DNA of 64,000 nucleotides from Strigops habroptila (lineage: Eukaryota; Chordata; Aves; Psittaciformes; Psittacidae). Positions 50,289 through 62,460 of the stretch are shown here, in pieces. The stretch is taken from the NCBI RefSeq assembly GCF_004027225.2, contig NC_044290.2, positions 8,262,906-8,326,905 of the forward strand, written 5' to 3'. The notes under the pieces are model-generated. The model was not told where the DNA came from, made no database searches, and worked only from the letters and a program-made list of their open reading frames with translations. The translations under genes and the position numbers were made by a program. Each line of letters begins with the position of its first letter. Within the stretch, counting starts at the first letter, position 1.

Positions 50289-52828
50289 GCACTGCAAGCA
50301 TCAGTCTTTCAGCCTCTTCCAGGAAGGAGGTGAAGCCTTTTCCATAATCCTTCTGATCTGTAACATTTCATAAAGCAGCAGGGCTCTTTATGCACTTAGT
50401 CGTTTGTTCTTTGTTGGACTTGTGCCTGATGTGTAGATAGAAAATCAAAAGAGGGACAGAATGTTTCCCTTGCTCATTGAAAGACAAAAGAGCCACAAGA
50501 ATCTCTAATGAGACTTTGACTGACTGGACCAACACCATGAAGTAAAGGTTTGTGAATGGATACTGCGGGCTAAGTCTTCTTGACTGATTTGAATGAGGTT
50601 TCCCCTGCTTATGCCAGAGTGAATTTGTCCCTTTTTGAATGCAGCTGGTCTTTCCCTTGTGTCTACCTTACCTTTTCTGTGCAGTTTCAAATGATCTGAA
50701 TTTTCAACACACCATTCTGGAGGAAATGAATTACATGAATACCGGCTTATTCCCTGTGTTAGAGGTTTGATTCATTCACTCCCTTTCTCTAATCCTATTA
50801 TTATTTTTAAGGTAAATGTTTTGGTCTTTTTCGCTGCAATGTAAGCTCAAGTTTTGTCTCAGACAAAAGGAAAAGAACCTTGTTTGTACAACCAAATAGG
50901 ACAATAAGTGTTCTGTCACAGCACAAAATGGCAAAGTCGTGGCCTTCAGAGACCTTGAGGGTTCTAGTGGGAAGGCGTAAGAGCTGTGAGCCAAAGCCTT
51001 GAAACTGGGGGTTCATGCTGAGCTTTGCCCCTGACTCAAGTATCTCATACCTTCTGCTGTCAGTGAGGGAGCCCATGTTGTAACACCTCTCCTACGAGCT
51101 CACTCTGCACTGAGATTTGTCTGCTTAACTTCAACATGGGAAGAGGAATAGGTTTTTCTGTGCCCTTGTCCAAGAGTCTATCTTTTCTCCCTTTTTAATG
51201 GTCTTCATCTCATTCTGTTGAAATCTAGCAAGGCTTCCAAAATAGTCCTGGCAAGTCAGAGTTAAGAATACTTACAGTTTTTCTAAATGCTTTTCTTCAT
51301 TTCAAAGTGATGAGTTTTGGTTTCAGTGATCTGCAGTGATCATTTAGAGCGATGTAATTTGTGCTCCTGTAATTAGTACAGTCAGACTTAACATTTACGT
51401 TTTGTCTCAAGATATAAACTGGGGGGAAAACCTAACCCTAAAGCAAAACCCCCACTTCCTTCCTCCACCAAGAGCTACTTTATTTTTAAAATGGAATGTA
51501 GGTGCTGTAAAAAGTACAAATTCTTTTCTTACATTGAAAAACATGAAGGAGTTTAATACAAACACAGACATAATACAGCTGACTCGCCTCCTTAATGTCC
51601 TGTTGAACTAATTTAGGATCAAGAGTTGCTCATGATGGTATTTTCACCTAAATTATCTGCCTCTTTTCAATTAGCTTTTATTATTTTAATGGTGGTTCCT
51701 CCCACCCTCCCTCAGTGCTTTGGCTGGACTCACATAATTGCCTATATCTTATGTAAATGGAATTGTTGCACCGTAAAATGATATACAAATGTGTCTGCCA
51801 CACAGAGTCCCGTAAATGGTGTGAATAAACCCATTATTTTCAATGTAACGGCATCTGATAGCAGCCTGGGAAAGACTGGGCTGACAGATGTGAGCCCGTG
51901 ACAAGGCCTGCGAAAAACCTGAATGAGGAGCACTCTGACAGACCACCATTAATTGACTTTTGAAATAACTCCTTTTTTTCCACAGTTCTACTTGGCTGAG
52001 CAAGATTCACAAATTACTGTCTTGAACTTTTTAATGGCACAAAATAGCTGCCAATGAAAGCCTAAATGACATGGACTTTGAATAGGAGTTCCACAATGAG
52101 CACACCGTGACATGTTTTTAACTGACGTATTATTTGAGAAGTCGCAGCCACTCAACTGGGAGGCAGTCGGGAAGCGGGGAAGAGATGGGAATGAGTGAGA
52201 ACTGGGTATGGAAACAGCATCTGTTAAACTCTAGACAAATACAATTCTAAGTTAGGAAGAGAAACAAGTCTCAGGAAACATCCTGATAAACATTTTCACA
52301 TGCATTCTTAGAGAGTATGATTTGGAGTCCAGGTCTGTTGTTCCTTCTGCTGTGAAAATCAAGAGGAAATTGCATTGAAAGTAAGAAAACAGACGCTGTG
52401 TGAGTGATGAGCATGCTGACCTCTCTGGGTCTCAGGACCTGCTTAAGACCCAGGCTGTAGTCACAGTCAGGTTTATGCAGACTCAAAATACTTGTCTGTC
52501 TGTCTTTGGAAACTGAGGCCAAACTCTGGCAGAGAGAATTGACCTCTTAGACATGTAGTTAGTGAAGATGAGAACTATTTTTTCTTGCCCCTAGTTTTTG
52601 TGCTACCTGCCACGCTGAGCAAGCAATACTGATGTCTGACTCTGGGAACTCTGGAGGATACCCCAGCCTATGCAGCTCTCTCTTCCCCAGTTCTCATATA
52701 ACTCAGTGAGTTATGCAGTAAAACCCCTGTTGTTTGTACACTGTAGATCTTTATTTCTGCCTTCCTTACTGCTTGCTTCGATTTTGAGCACAGAACAACA
52801 CATTTAGAGTTAGGGTTTACCATGAGTA
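50289..52828. other. intergenic between LTR and TRIM25 3' end
   Basis: No gene seen. It contains the second member of the paired element (51866-52085). The open frames on both strands are short and featureless. Confidence 0.5.
51866..52085 (+). repeat. ancient element, copy B
   Basis: Colinear relative of 45935-46150: CTGACAGATGTG at 51881-51892, CACAAAT at 52008-52014 and a core at 52041-52071 matching 27 of 31 bases of copy A. It could be a degenerate ancient repeat or a duplicated conserved non-coding element. Confidence 0.6.
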
Positions 52829-55828
52829 TTTATTGAGAGGACCACAATTCATTCACTTTAGAGCTAGAAAGATCAACAGTCAGCTTCTAAAACAGTTACA
52901 GGCACAGTCACAGAACAGATGGCATAAACTCTGTGTCTCTGGCCCTGACAAGGATGTCTAGCTGACACATCTACATGAACTAACATAGAGTGTACTTACT
53001 GAAGTATATGTATGAAGTACATAGCTGATAGTACAATCAACAGGTCTATAATTGCATAAGCATTTCTTTTTCTATACTGCAGTATATCACTGTTGTGTTT
53101 CATTGAAGAAAAGATTAAATTTAAACAGATTATTTTGTGGGCAAGCATTTCTCCATTTACTCTAGCTTGTACATTAATATGCAAATCATTACAAATCCTC
53201 ACGGCTTCATTAATACCAGGATTAGGGTTTTTTCTAGACTGAATAAGTTGGGGTTTTTATAGTATTAAAAATAGAAATATAATTAAAATACATGCTTGAA
53301 TCTATATCTTGTTTAAAACCAGTACAGCTTACATAGTTACTAGCAGAGTATTAACACTTCAGTTGTACTGAAGAGGCTTTTGAACCATTCGTGATTTATC
53401 ATGAATGTTTCTAATGTTAATCACCCCAAAGTTTCCAGATATGCAAGATATCCAAAGCTAACCAGAGTTTTCAGGAGTGCAGTGATTCAGTTATGCATTT
53501 CTCATTTCTTTCCAAATCAACAGAGCCTTGTTCTATCATTTCCAGTCATTCACAGCACCAAAGAAAACAAAAAGGAGAATCAGGAATACAGCGGCAGGTT
53601 TGGTTCACTGCCTGTGGTAGTCCAGAACCCCTTGTGTGTTATGTGCTGTTGGTCATGCACTGAGACCACATTTAAAGAATCCCACCTTGTCCAGCATAGC
53701 AGAATAAAAGCTGCTCTTAACTTTGCTGGAGTATTACTCCAGACTATGGCTAAGAAAGCTCATAGACTTAGAGGTTAACATTAACACCCCTTTAAAGTCA
53801 AGAAGCAAGCAATGGGAAATGTGGACTTTCTCCACTGCAGAAACCATCAGAGCACTTTTTTCTTCACGGCCAAGGGGACAGAGTGCTCTTCCAGCACCCT
53901 GCTGAGGGATCTGCAGCCTTGTGCCACAGCCAAGCAGCTGAAGGGACAGGATTTCTCAGAGGAAACTGCTCTTGTCCCTCACTGCTGAAAAACTGGAAGT
54001 TCAGGGAAAAAAGTTTTGTATTCATTGCTGGCTACTAGCAGGACACATCCTCCTTCCACACCTTTTGAAGTGTTCTGCTTAGTTTGGTAGTTTTAGTGCT
54101 GGGTGTGCTTTGGAAAGCTGAGACCCTTGAGTTAGTACAACTCCAAAGGCAGCTGTAGCACTTTTAGGTCCACCACCAATTCCATGTCCTATTCTGGCCA
54201 AAGAAAGGATGGGCAAAAGGAAGCATCTCATCAGACTCCTGCTATCCTTGACAAAGTACTAAAAGTTTACAAACCAAGTAAAAATAGAGACCCCAAGCCT
54301 GAATTCCTGCAAGTCTCTCTCTAAAGCACTTTAGCTAATGTGAAACAGACAGAGGTTCTTCTGAGCCTCCTAACAAGTCCCTTCCAAGCTACCAGCAATA
54401 GCTTTCTGTTCTGTTTCACCAAGTCCCATAAGGGAAATCTCACAAATCAAAGTCCAGGAAGACTCTTGTGTGAGCTTCCATGTTCTTCACGTTACAAGTA
54501 AGAGCTAGCATAGTAAGTCCAGAGGCATCAACAAGATACAGGCCCAATAACTACGAGATCCAAATACCTTGCTTGCCTACTGATTCTTTTAAAGGTGCAA
54601 GTAAGATGTGCAGATTCCTCTGTACATGATGAGGACTTCTGAAGACATACCACAACCCAAAGCAAAGAACACCAGGAGAATTAAAAATCCATCCCAGTGG
54701 GAATGGATGTATATTCTCCTTTGTGCTAATTCCCTGTGTTTCAGAAGACTCACTTGTCTGCCCACAGGCTTCATGCAGAGAAGAAACAGCATTTTCTAGG
54801 TACCGTGCACACTGTCTTGAGGCTCCTCAAATCACAGTCGCAATAACATGTAGAAAATCCAGTTTCTACCATCTGAACAACTGAAGATACACTAGCAGAG
54901 AATATCCCACCTCACAAAGAGCGAAAGCTTCACAACAGGAGACCCTGCTTTAAGTGAACAGCATATTTGTGCTCCCTATGCAAGCCAAAAAAGCATTCCC
55001 TGAACTCCTCAGCACACAGAAAACCCCCAGAACTGAAAAGCCATCAGTGTGAGGATCTGAAGCATGTTCTGGATCAGAGCATGAGACAGAATGCTTCATC
55101 CCGCAAACTGGATTATCACAAGGCACATGCTACTGCTCTGCAGGATGTCTTCCTGAAGACTCTCTGGCATATTCCCAGTCTCTGAGTTGATGTTGATGAT
55201 ATTTCCTGGTGATTCTGACACCATTTCTTACCCATCAACTCTAAAATCTCTGCATTTCCTTTCTGATGAGATTTTATAACTTAATGTCATAAGACCTGAA
55301 CTTATTTTAACAGCTCATCCTGTACCATCTCATGGATTCATACACCGAGAACACATGTATTGCAAATCCTGACTATGGACAACAGTCTGAGGATAGAGAA
55401 GGCAGCAACACTGAGACCTACCTCAAAGCCTGGAATCTGAATTTGTCAAGGAATTCTTCCTGTTTCTTTCTCAAAGGGGTTATTGCTACCTGTGAAACAC
55501 ATTTAGATCTAGAAATTAATTCTGAGGTCCTTTACAACAAACCACAGGAGCCACAGCAGCTACTGAAGACTTTTAACAACGATTCATACCTTTTTAGAAG
55601 GACAATCGAGGTCTTTGCAAAACCCTTCATCACAGTTTTTACTATCATCATTTTACTAAATCATTATCTAAATACTTCAGCAATTCAGACTGAAGAATCA
55701 GCAGATTTCCCAAACTGCTTAGAAGAGCTAATAATTTTCATTTCTTAAACTAAGACATACAAAAAGCTGCTACAGGCCTGGCCATCTGCATGGAAGTACT
55801 TAGGCAAACTCAATTAAGATACGAGACC
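52829..55828 (-). other. probable TRIM25 3'UTR
   Basis: Runs from the TRIM25 stop to an AATAAA on the minus strand at 52829-52834. No recognisable gene lies in between. Mammalian TRIM25 also has a 3'UTR of several kilobases. The plus-strand frame 55332-55748 is antisense to this region and has no recognisable domain. The 3' end is inferred from one hexamer only. Confidence 0.4.
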
Positions 55829-58800
55829 TCATTCTTTCATTTGGCAGAGAGTCAGAATAGTGCCACTGGAAAATAACCAGAAGGCAGGGTACACGGCTTC
55901 AGTAAACTTGATTTTGTATTTATAGATCAAGTTATGTTTCTCCCCCACAGCCGTGAAAATCACAAACCCTGCCTCGCAGTGGAGCAGCACACCAATCTTA
56001 GTAGCCTTCGTACTGGGTAAGCACTTTTCAACATCATTATGCCAGGATGATATTTTGCTATTAAACCACTCAATACACCAAGAACTGCTGTTCCGGCCCA
56101 GGCGGCTCTCCGGCCCATGCCGCTCCATGCTGCCGTAGCAGATGCCAATGCCACAGAAGTTGTTCTGTTGCATTTCCACTTCCCAGTAGTGGATGCCTCT
56201 CTTGAAGCACTGGACGCCCAGCACTTGGTAACAATCAGTGAAGCGCCGAGGGTGCTCGTTATACTTCAGGGGGGTGTCTGAAACAGACATCTTGGTGTAT
56301 CTGTCAGACAGAATCACTTTGTTATGAGCTGTGTTGTAATCCAGCGTGATGTCAGCAGCATCTGCAATGACATGAATCATTTGAAGGTACTGAAGAGCAA
56401 AGCACTCTTATTCATACTGTCCTACCTAGGCATTTGTTCCTGTGTGTGTTTATCTCCCTGCTCTGCTCTCCTCCACAGTGCAGGCAGTTCTTAGGGACGC
56501 AGTAATAGCTGCTGGGATCAACTGCAACTCTGTGTTAGAGAGTGAGCAAATGGAGGGCAAGTTTCCTTTCTTCCTGCATCCTCATGGGATTCCTTTGCCA
56601 CCCAAATACATGGTGGCAGAAGAAGGGGGTTGCTGATCTGGCAGTGAAAGGTACAGTATCTTAAGCAAGCCATCATGGCTTGCTCACGTGAAAGCCTGCA
56701 TTTCATTTCAAAGGAAAATCCAGTGCGTTACCTCATGTTTCTAGGCCACCCTAATGCAGTTGTTCTGGGCAAAACCAAAGCCATTACTGAGAAAACTTAA
56801 TTTACCTTTGTAAAGATACACAAATACTGAAGATAAATTTGATTCACCTGGCAAAAAAACCACTTAGAAACCTCCTGCCCCATTTTTCTCCACAAATTTC
56901 TTTCATTTGTAACAACCAGCTGATAACCTATTAAGCTAACCAAAACCCTTCAAAAGTGGTTTTGTCAGATAACTACAGAGGGCAGGTAACATCAGTGCAG
57001 TAGGTGCAGAAAGCTCCTCTTTAAGTAGCATAACGTTGGGTGTCTTACACTGCAAAAACTCCTCTCTGGGTTTCTTCAGAAAGATGTCAAGAAGCTCTTT
57101 AACTGGAACAGCAGCTGGAGCACTTGGTATTCCTATGCCTGGTGCTGTGCCGACAGAAGAAAAGAGAGTTTGGAGCTGGAAGAAACCCTGCACGTTTAAC
57201 ACACCATCGCAGGCACACTCAGCTGGAGTGGGCCTCTAGAGGTTATGTGGTTTAGCCTCCTGCTCCACATAGCATTAGCTTCAATATTAGCTGAGGTTGC
57301 TCAATCCCTTGTCAAGCTTTGAAAACCCCCTTGTCAGGCAACCTCTTTCAGTGCTTGATCGCTCTCACAGCGACTAGTAAGAGCCCTCTCAGAGCAAGAG
57401 TTGAACTTTTGCTTAATACGCCAATACTAGTGACCATCTACTCACCATTGTAAGAGCAGTCAATGGAAATTAGAGTAAGTGTGCTCAAAGTTTGGACTCA
57501 CCAACTTTAGCAGGTTTCTTTTTCTCCTCTGTAGAGGGGGAAAAAAGTGAACTGTGAGTTCTACCCAGACTGAGAAGCCACTGATAGACTGTGCCAGCTG
57601 TAACACCATCATCATGGCTCTTGTGAAGCTGATGCAGTAGATAAAGCTGACAGTCCAGCATGTTGAAGCCATGTTTTCCATACTGGAAAGCTACACATGA
57701 AGCACAACCTACTATTTGCTTCCTATTTCACAGGCTCATAAGCCTGGAAGGAGCTTCATCTCTAACTCAGGATGCAGACTGGTAGGGTAAGTAGTACTAA
57801 GTCTGTTCATGAGGCACATAGACTATTCCTTTTCTTTTTGCAACAGAATTTCTAGTGCAGGAACAAGAGCTACGAGTCCATTCAACTCCAGCATCCCCAA
57901 CAGGCCCTGCCAAGTGCTCCACACCCAGGACTTGTGAATGGGAAGGACCATGTGTCAGGAGCTCAGTGGAAGTAACAGAGTAGTTTCTTAACACTTGGAT
58001 TTACTTCAAAAGGAGAGTATGGAGTATCTTCCAAACAGGCTGAGTGCCACATTAATACCAGTATCTGGACAAAACAACACTGGAAGGCCCCCGTATAACT
58101 TGTCACAAGGACCATCTCCATCTACCCAACCTTAGACTGTAGGCAAGACGTGGCCATTACAATGTTTGAGTAAGGCTGCTATTAATCACCACTTACTGGT
58201 ATCTGCCTCCACTGGCGAAGCGGCTTGAGTCTGCTGAGGGATTTTCTCTTTGTAAGTATGCTCTTGTGACAGGAGGAAAGGAAAAAAACAGACCATGAGC
58301 AGCTCATAAGCAGGATTCAGTACATACAAACCCATCAAACAAGCCAACAGATGTTTAGTACAAATGGAAAAAACCCTGCCAGAGCCAGAGGCTGTAAAGC
58401 TCTGCTTTACAGCCCACACTGACACCACCACAGGCACACACTAAGGCTAATGCACCATTGTATCCGTGCAGCTTGTGCTTTACAGCTCACAAGGCATCCA
58501 TTAGTAAACTGCCCAAACACCCTCCCCTTCCTCTGACAAAGTGCTCACTACATATTATCACTGCCTCACCACGAGAGCAAACAGCTCTTGGGTAACTCCC
58601 TGAATTCTTATCTGATAGTAAAACCATAGTTAGGAGGGGATGATGTTCTTTAGTACTTACGTGGTCCTAGAGGCTTCTTTATGTTTTTGTTGGGAGGGGC
58701 CTTATTTCTCCAAGGTGTTACTTCTGCTGCGATAGTGATATTTCACATTACGGTTTGTACTGCCAGGAACAGTAAGGCATTAGCAAAGACATTTTTCAAT

Positions 58801-61800
58801 CTTATTTTTCAGTTATGTGAATAGAACTTAAGTGATGCTTGGCAGAGATGGAAACTGCATAGAAGACACCCACGTCCCAGTCCAAAAGATACATTTGCTT
58901 AACCTGGTAAGTAGGGCTTTGGTCTACACTTACACAAGCAGCACCTTTACAGTTGGGTAACCACAGTCTTATCACTGTGTTTTATATCTCCCCTCAAATC
59001 CACATCCTAACTGCATCCAACCCTGCTACGTAGTAGAAGCATGAGTTATTGTAAGGAATAAAGGCTGAGCTGTGCCAGAAGTGCAGGGTACCACAGTACT
59101 CATCAGCTTATAGATGAAAGTGAAGAGACACTGGCACATTTTTTCTGGCACAGTTTAGCCCAGACTGTAGCAGTTTTGTGTGGAAATGGAAGACCACAGA
59201 AGTTGGAAGACACAATTTACATTACCCAAATGTATTTGCTGCACTGGGTTTTGTGGTGGTTTTTTAGGTTTTTGTGGGGTTTTTTTAGTTATATTTAGAT
59301 TGGAAGGGGAAGATCGCACATTTGAGCTCAAAATCAAGGCAGAAAATGCCACTTTGCCCAGTGATACAGTACCTTCCACTTTTTTCTCCTTAGATGGAGT
59401 CATTGAAAGTTTCACAGTGTCTTTAAGGTTAATGGCAGACTGGTAAGAAGAATGTAACAAGTTTTGGTCTATTTCAACCACAGGAACAAAAGCATCTTTT
59501 GTTGATATTTGTTGCAGTGCTGTCGCTCTCTGAAATGACAAACAGTAGATCTCATGCAGACATAGGAAAATACAACCAAGTTACTTTAAATGGGGTGAGG
59601 TTGTGCATTCATCTCAAAGGAGCAAAGGCTTCAGCCAGACACAACCCATGGCAAAATTTCAGCGGCAACCCACATGCATTGATTCTTAACTGATACCTGA
59701 AAGATCTACCAGACAGTGTCACAGCACAGAGCTGCAACAGCTCCTGGGGATGAGCTCTCACTCCTCTGGCCCCTCTGCTCACAGCAGAAGTGGTGGCTGA
59801 ACTGGGGGAAGTTACCAGACACCATTTCAGCCCTCCTTCATGGGTATGTGTGTACTTCTCAGTACATCTCAGAACATCAGGTTCTGGCACACAGCTGCAT
59901 TACCATTTGAAACTGCTCTGGAGAGCAGGACTACCACAGCAGGGTTCTGTTATTCTGCATTCTAGAAACACGAAGAATTGGATTTACATTTAAAGACACA
60001 TTACCTTCAAAAACAGAATGTCATCAGCTTCAGTCAGTACCATCTCAATCCGATCAGAGAGAGACTGCGTTTGATTCTTCTTACTTTCCAGAACGCCATA
60101 AATATAATCAAACTTATTTGAAACTCTTTTTTCTTCATCTGCAACTATTTTCAAGATCTGAATTTCTCTTTCTTCAATTAAAGCTTTAATTTCTGAAAAT
60201 TCACTTAGGATCAAATCTTTCTTTCTGGAAATTGTCTCCTGGAGCAGACAAGAACAGACAGACACTGGTTTCAGAAGCACAGTTTGTGTACAAGGTACTG
60301 CTTACTACTACTATAGGAAAGGCTTGAGGAACACATAGGCTTCAATTACTTGAAACAGGCAATAGAAAACCTACATATTTCTATGTTGGTTGTAAAGAAA
60401 GCTCCTTTACTCGCAAATGAGGAGAATTCTGGGTCTCCAGACCCCAGCCATGGCGCAGTGGCCAGGCTGTGCCATTGAGTGGTTACCAACACCAGGATGT
60501 GGCTGTGCTGTGCTCTCCCATGGAGCTGCCTGGCTCTGCCAAAATGCCTCTTTTCTGTTCCTTCCCAGGAACATCTCCTCCTGCCAATGCAATCTCAGTA
60601 CTACAGCCGTTGTCCCAAGAGTACAAGCATGAACAACACGCAGTCGCCAGTGTGTGCCAAGCAACCTGACAGCATTTTGAACAGCTACCCACTTACAGCA
60701 GCATAGCCTTGGTTTGTTTTCAAGGTGTTCATTGCCTGAGCAGCTTTTTCATTCTGATTATGTAGCTCCGTGAGTCTCTTCTTCAGCGCTGCCTGCAACA
60801 GAAGAGATGAGAAAGTATTTCAGAGAAGCACTTGCCACATCTGCTCTGGCGGCTCATGCTTAGCGGGTTAAGAATCATTTTTACAGGAAGTTTTAAATCA
60901 CCATTGTAAGCATTCAGTACTATTGGTTTAAAACCTACTGCTCCTTGGCCATGTAAACTTTTCAGCCGTGCTTCACTCATCTACCGTCTGATTTTTAGCT
61001 GTGCCCTAAGACACAAAGGTCATGTTTCCTGCCCTTCCACTCCATGGAGAACCTCCTCCGGGCTTTTATCTACATGCTAGAGCTGTCCCTCAGCTACTTT
61101 TGTAATTCTCTGTTTCTTAAGAATATACACAGTAAGGCCATGCAGTGACCCCCATGCAGCAAGCAGCAGACGGCCTCAGCGTTTTGGGGACACCCACAGA
61201 GGTGGCCTCACCACAGCCCAAGACAGGAACTGGCTATCAACTCTGTGACAGCACCTTCCCGGACCCTCAGAGCACCATCTTGGAGAGAGGAAGAACACAC
61301 AAGGAACGACTGAAGAGACGCTCTAGCGCACGTTGGAGAGCCAATAATAGTTTGCCAAGTCGTGGTCCAGCCTCCCCCCCCGCACTCCACAGCCTATGAC
61401 CATCACCCAGGGCCCCGCCAGGCCCTCGGGGAGCAGAGGGGAGCTCCAGGGTGCCCCTCGGGGGGTGCTCAAGCCCCGGAAGGAGCCGGCTGCCCCCACC
61501 CCTCACCTCGGTGTTGGCTTTGGCCAGCTCCAGGGGGCTGGTGTGGCACAGCTTGTGCCCGAGAAGGCAGAGGGAGCAGATGCAGCTGCCGTGCTCGCTG
61601 CAGAAGAACTCAAAGAGCTTCTTGTGGTGCGGGCACTTGCGCTGCTGCAGGTCGTGCAGGGGCGTGCAGAGCTGGTGGTCGCGGAAGGCCGGGCTGTCCT
61701 GGTGCGGCCGCAGGTGCTCTGCGCAGAAGGACGCGGTGCAGGTGAGGCAGGTCCGCACGGCGGGTCCCTGTAGGCAGCTGTCGCAGCGAACGGTGCTCAC

Positions 61801-62082
61801 TTCCTCCTCCTCCTCCTCCTCCTCCTCCTCGGGCCCGGTGCAGTCCTGGTGCTGCTCCAACACCGGGCACGGCGCCGTGTTCTTCCGCAGCTGCGAGTAG
61901 CCCTCGAAGGTGGCCTTGCACGCCGGGCAGCAGAATTTCTTCGACATCTGGGCCCAGACGACCTCCAGGCAGTAGATGCAGAAGTAGTGCCCGCAGGGCA
62001 AGGTCAAGGGGCAGCCGAAGAGGGAGAAGCACATGCCGCACGCCGGTTCCTTCTCCAGCGCCGACACTCTCGGCTCCGCCAT
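55829..62082 (-). CDS. TRIM25: E3 ubiquitin/ISG15 ligase TRIM25
   Basis: Interferon-induced RING E3 ligase that promotes RIG-I signalling and also binds RNA; cytoplasmic. Nine coding exons: 61507-62082, 60697-60792, 60005-60238, 59373-59529, 58661-58726, 58197-58262, 57502-57528, 57049-57144, 55829-56361, all GT-AG and in phase, 616 residues (human 630). RING C3HC4: C15, C18, C30, H32, C35, C38, C52, C55. An uninterrupted run of ten Glu (85-94) precedes the B-boxes (from C100). A coiled coil spans about 190-300, then a linker with lysine clusters, then the PRY/SPRY domain from about 440, with [30 protein letters not shown] and [12 protein letters not shown]. Start: ATG 62082 (MAEP) has G at -3 and +4 and matches the family; an upstream in-frame ATG at 62115 would only add eleven low-complexity residues. 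Exon 9 uses the acceptor at 56362, which joins FLQ to [10 protein letters not shown] and aligns with human without a gap. Confidence 0.97.
57218..57400 (-). repeat. CR1 LINE fragment, antisense, in TRIM25 region
   Basis: The plus strand reads TTTAGCCTCCTGCTCCACAT, GAGGTTGCTCAATCCCTTGT, CTTTGAAAACCCCCTTGTC and GGCAACCTCTTTCAGTGCTT in CR1 order, an old diverged copy. It lies between TRIM25 coding exons 8 and 7. Confidence 0.75.
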
Positions 62083-62460
62083 CGCTGCGGCTGCCGCTAT
62101 CCCGAGACGACACAAACGAAACTTGGGCCGGGGCTTTCCCGGTATGTAAGCGGCCCGTCCCCGCCCCGGCGGGAGGGACGGCAGCCCCGGACCCGCCTTG
62201 GCGCCGCCGGAGACCCGCCCGCCCGAGAGGCGGTGGCGCCCCTCACCGCGGCCCCGGGGCGCTCCTCCCGGCTGCCTTCACACCCCCTTCTCGACCTTCG
62301 GGGTCCCTTCAGCAGAGCCCTACGGCTGCGGCCTCGTTCACCGCTGCTACGTGTGATCACCGTGCACCGCGCCGAGCTGCCGCCAGCCCCGGCTGCCTTC
62401 CTGCGGGTACCGGGCTGGGGAAGAGCAAACAAGCTGTTGTTTGTAGAGCGCGCAGGTCGC
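61400..62460 (-). promoter_or_regulatory. CpG-rich TRIM25 promoter and first exon
   Basis: GC- and CpG-dense block spanning TRIM25 exon 1 and about 380 bases upstream. It contains a consensus NF-kappaB site GGGGCTTTCC (62130-62139) and, next to it, an ISRE-like AGTTTCGTTTGT read on the minus strand (62112-62123, 10 of 12 to AGTTTCNNTTTC). Both lie within 60 bases of the ATG, fitting the known inflammatory/interferon inducibility of TRIM25; they may fall in the 5'UTR. Long plus-strand frames here are GC artefacts antisense to exon 1. Confidence 0.75.

Noticed and set aside
55332-55748. 138-codon plus-strand open frame with a hydrophobic stretch
   Set aside because: Antisense to the TRIM25 3'UTR, no family similarity. 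The hydrophobic part alone is weak evidence.
56362-56388. Extension of TRIM25 exon 9 to the upstream TTCAG acceptor (adding YLQMIHVIA)
   Set aside because: That acceptor gives phase 0 while exon 8 ends in phase 1. The acceptor at 56362 keeps frame and aligns with the human protein without a gap.
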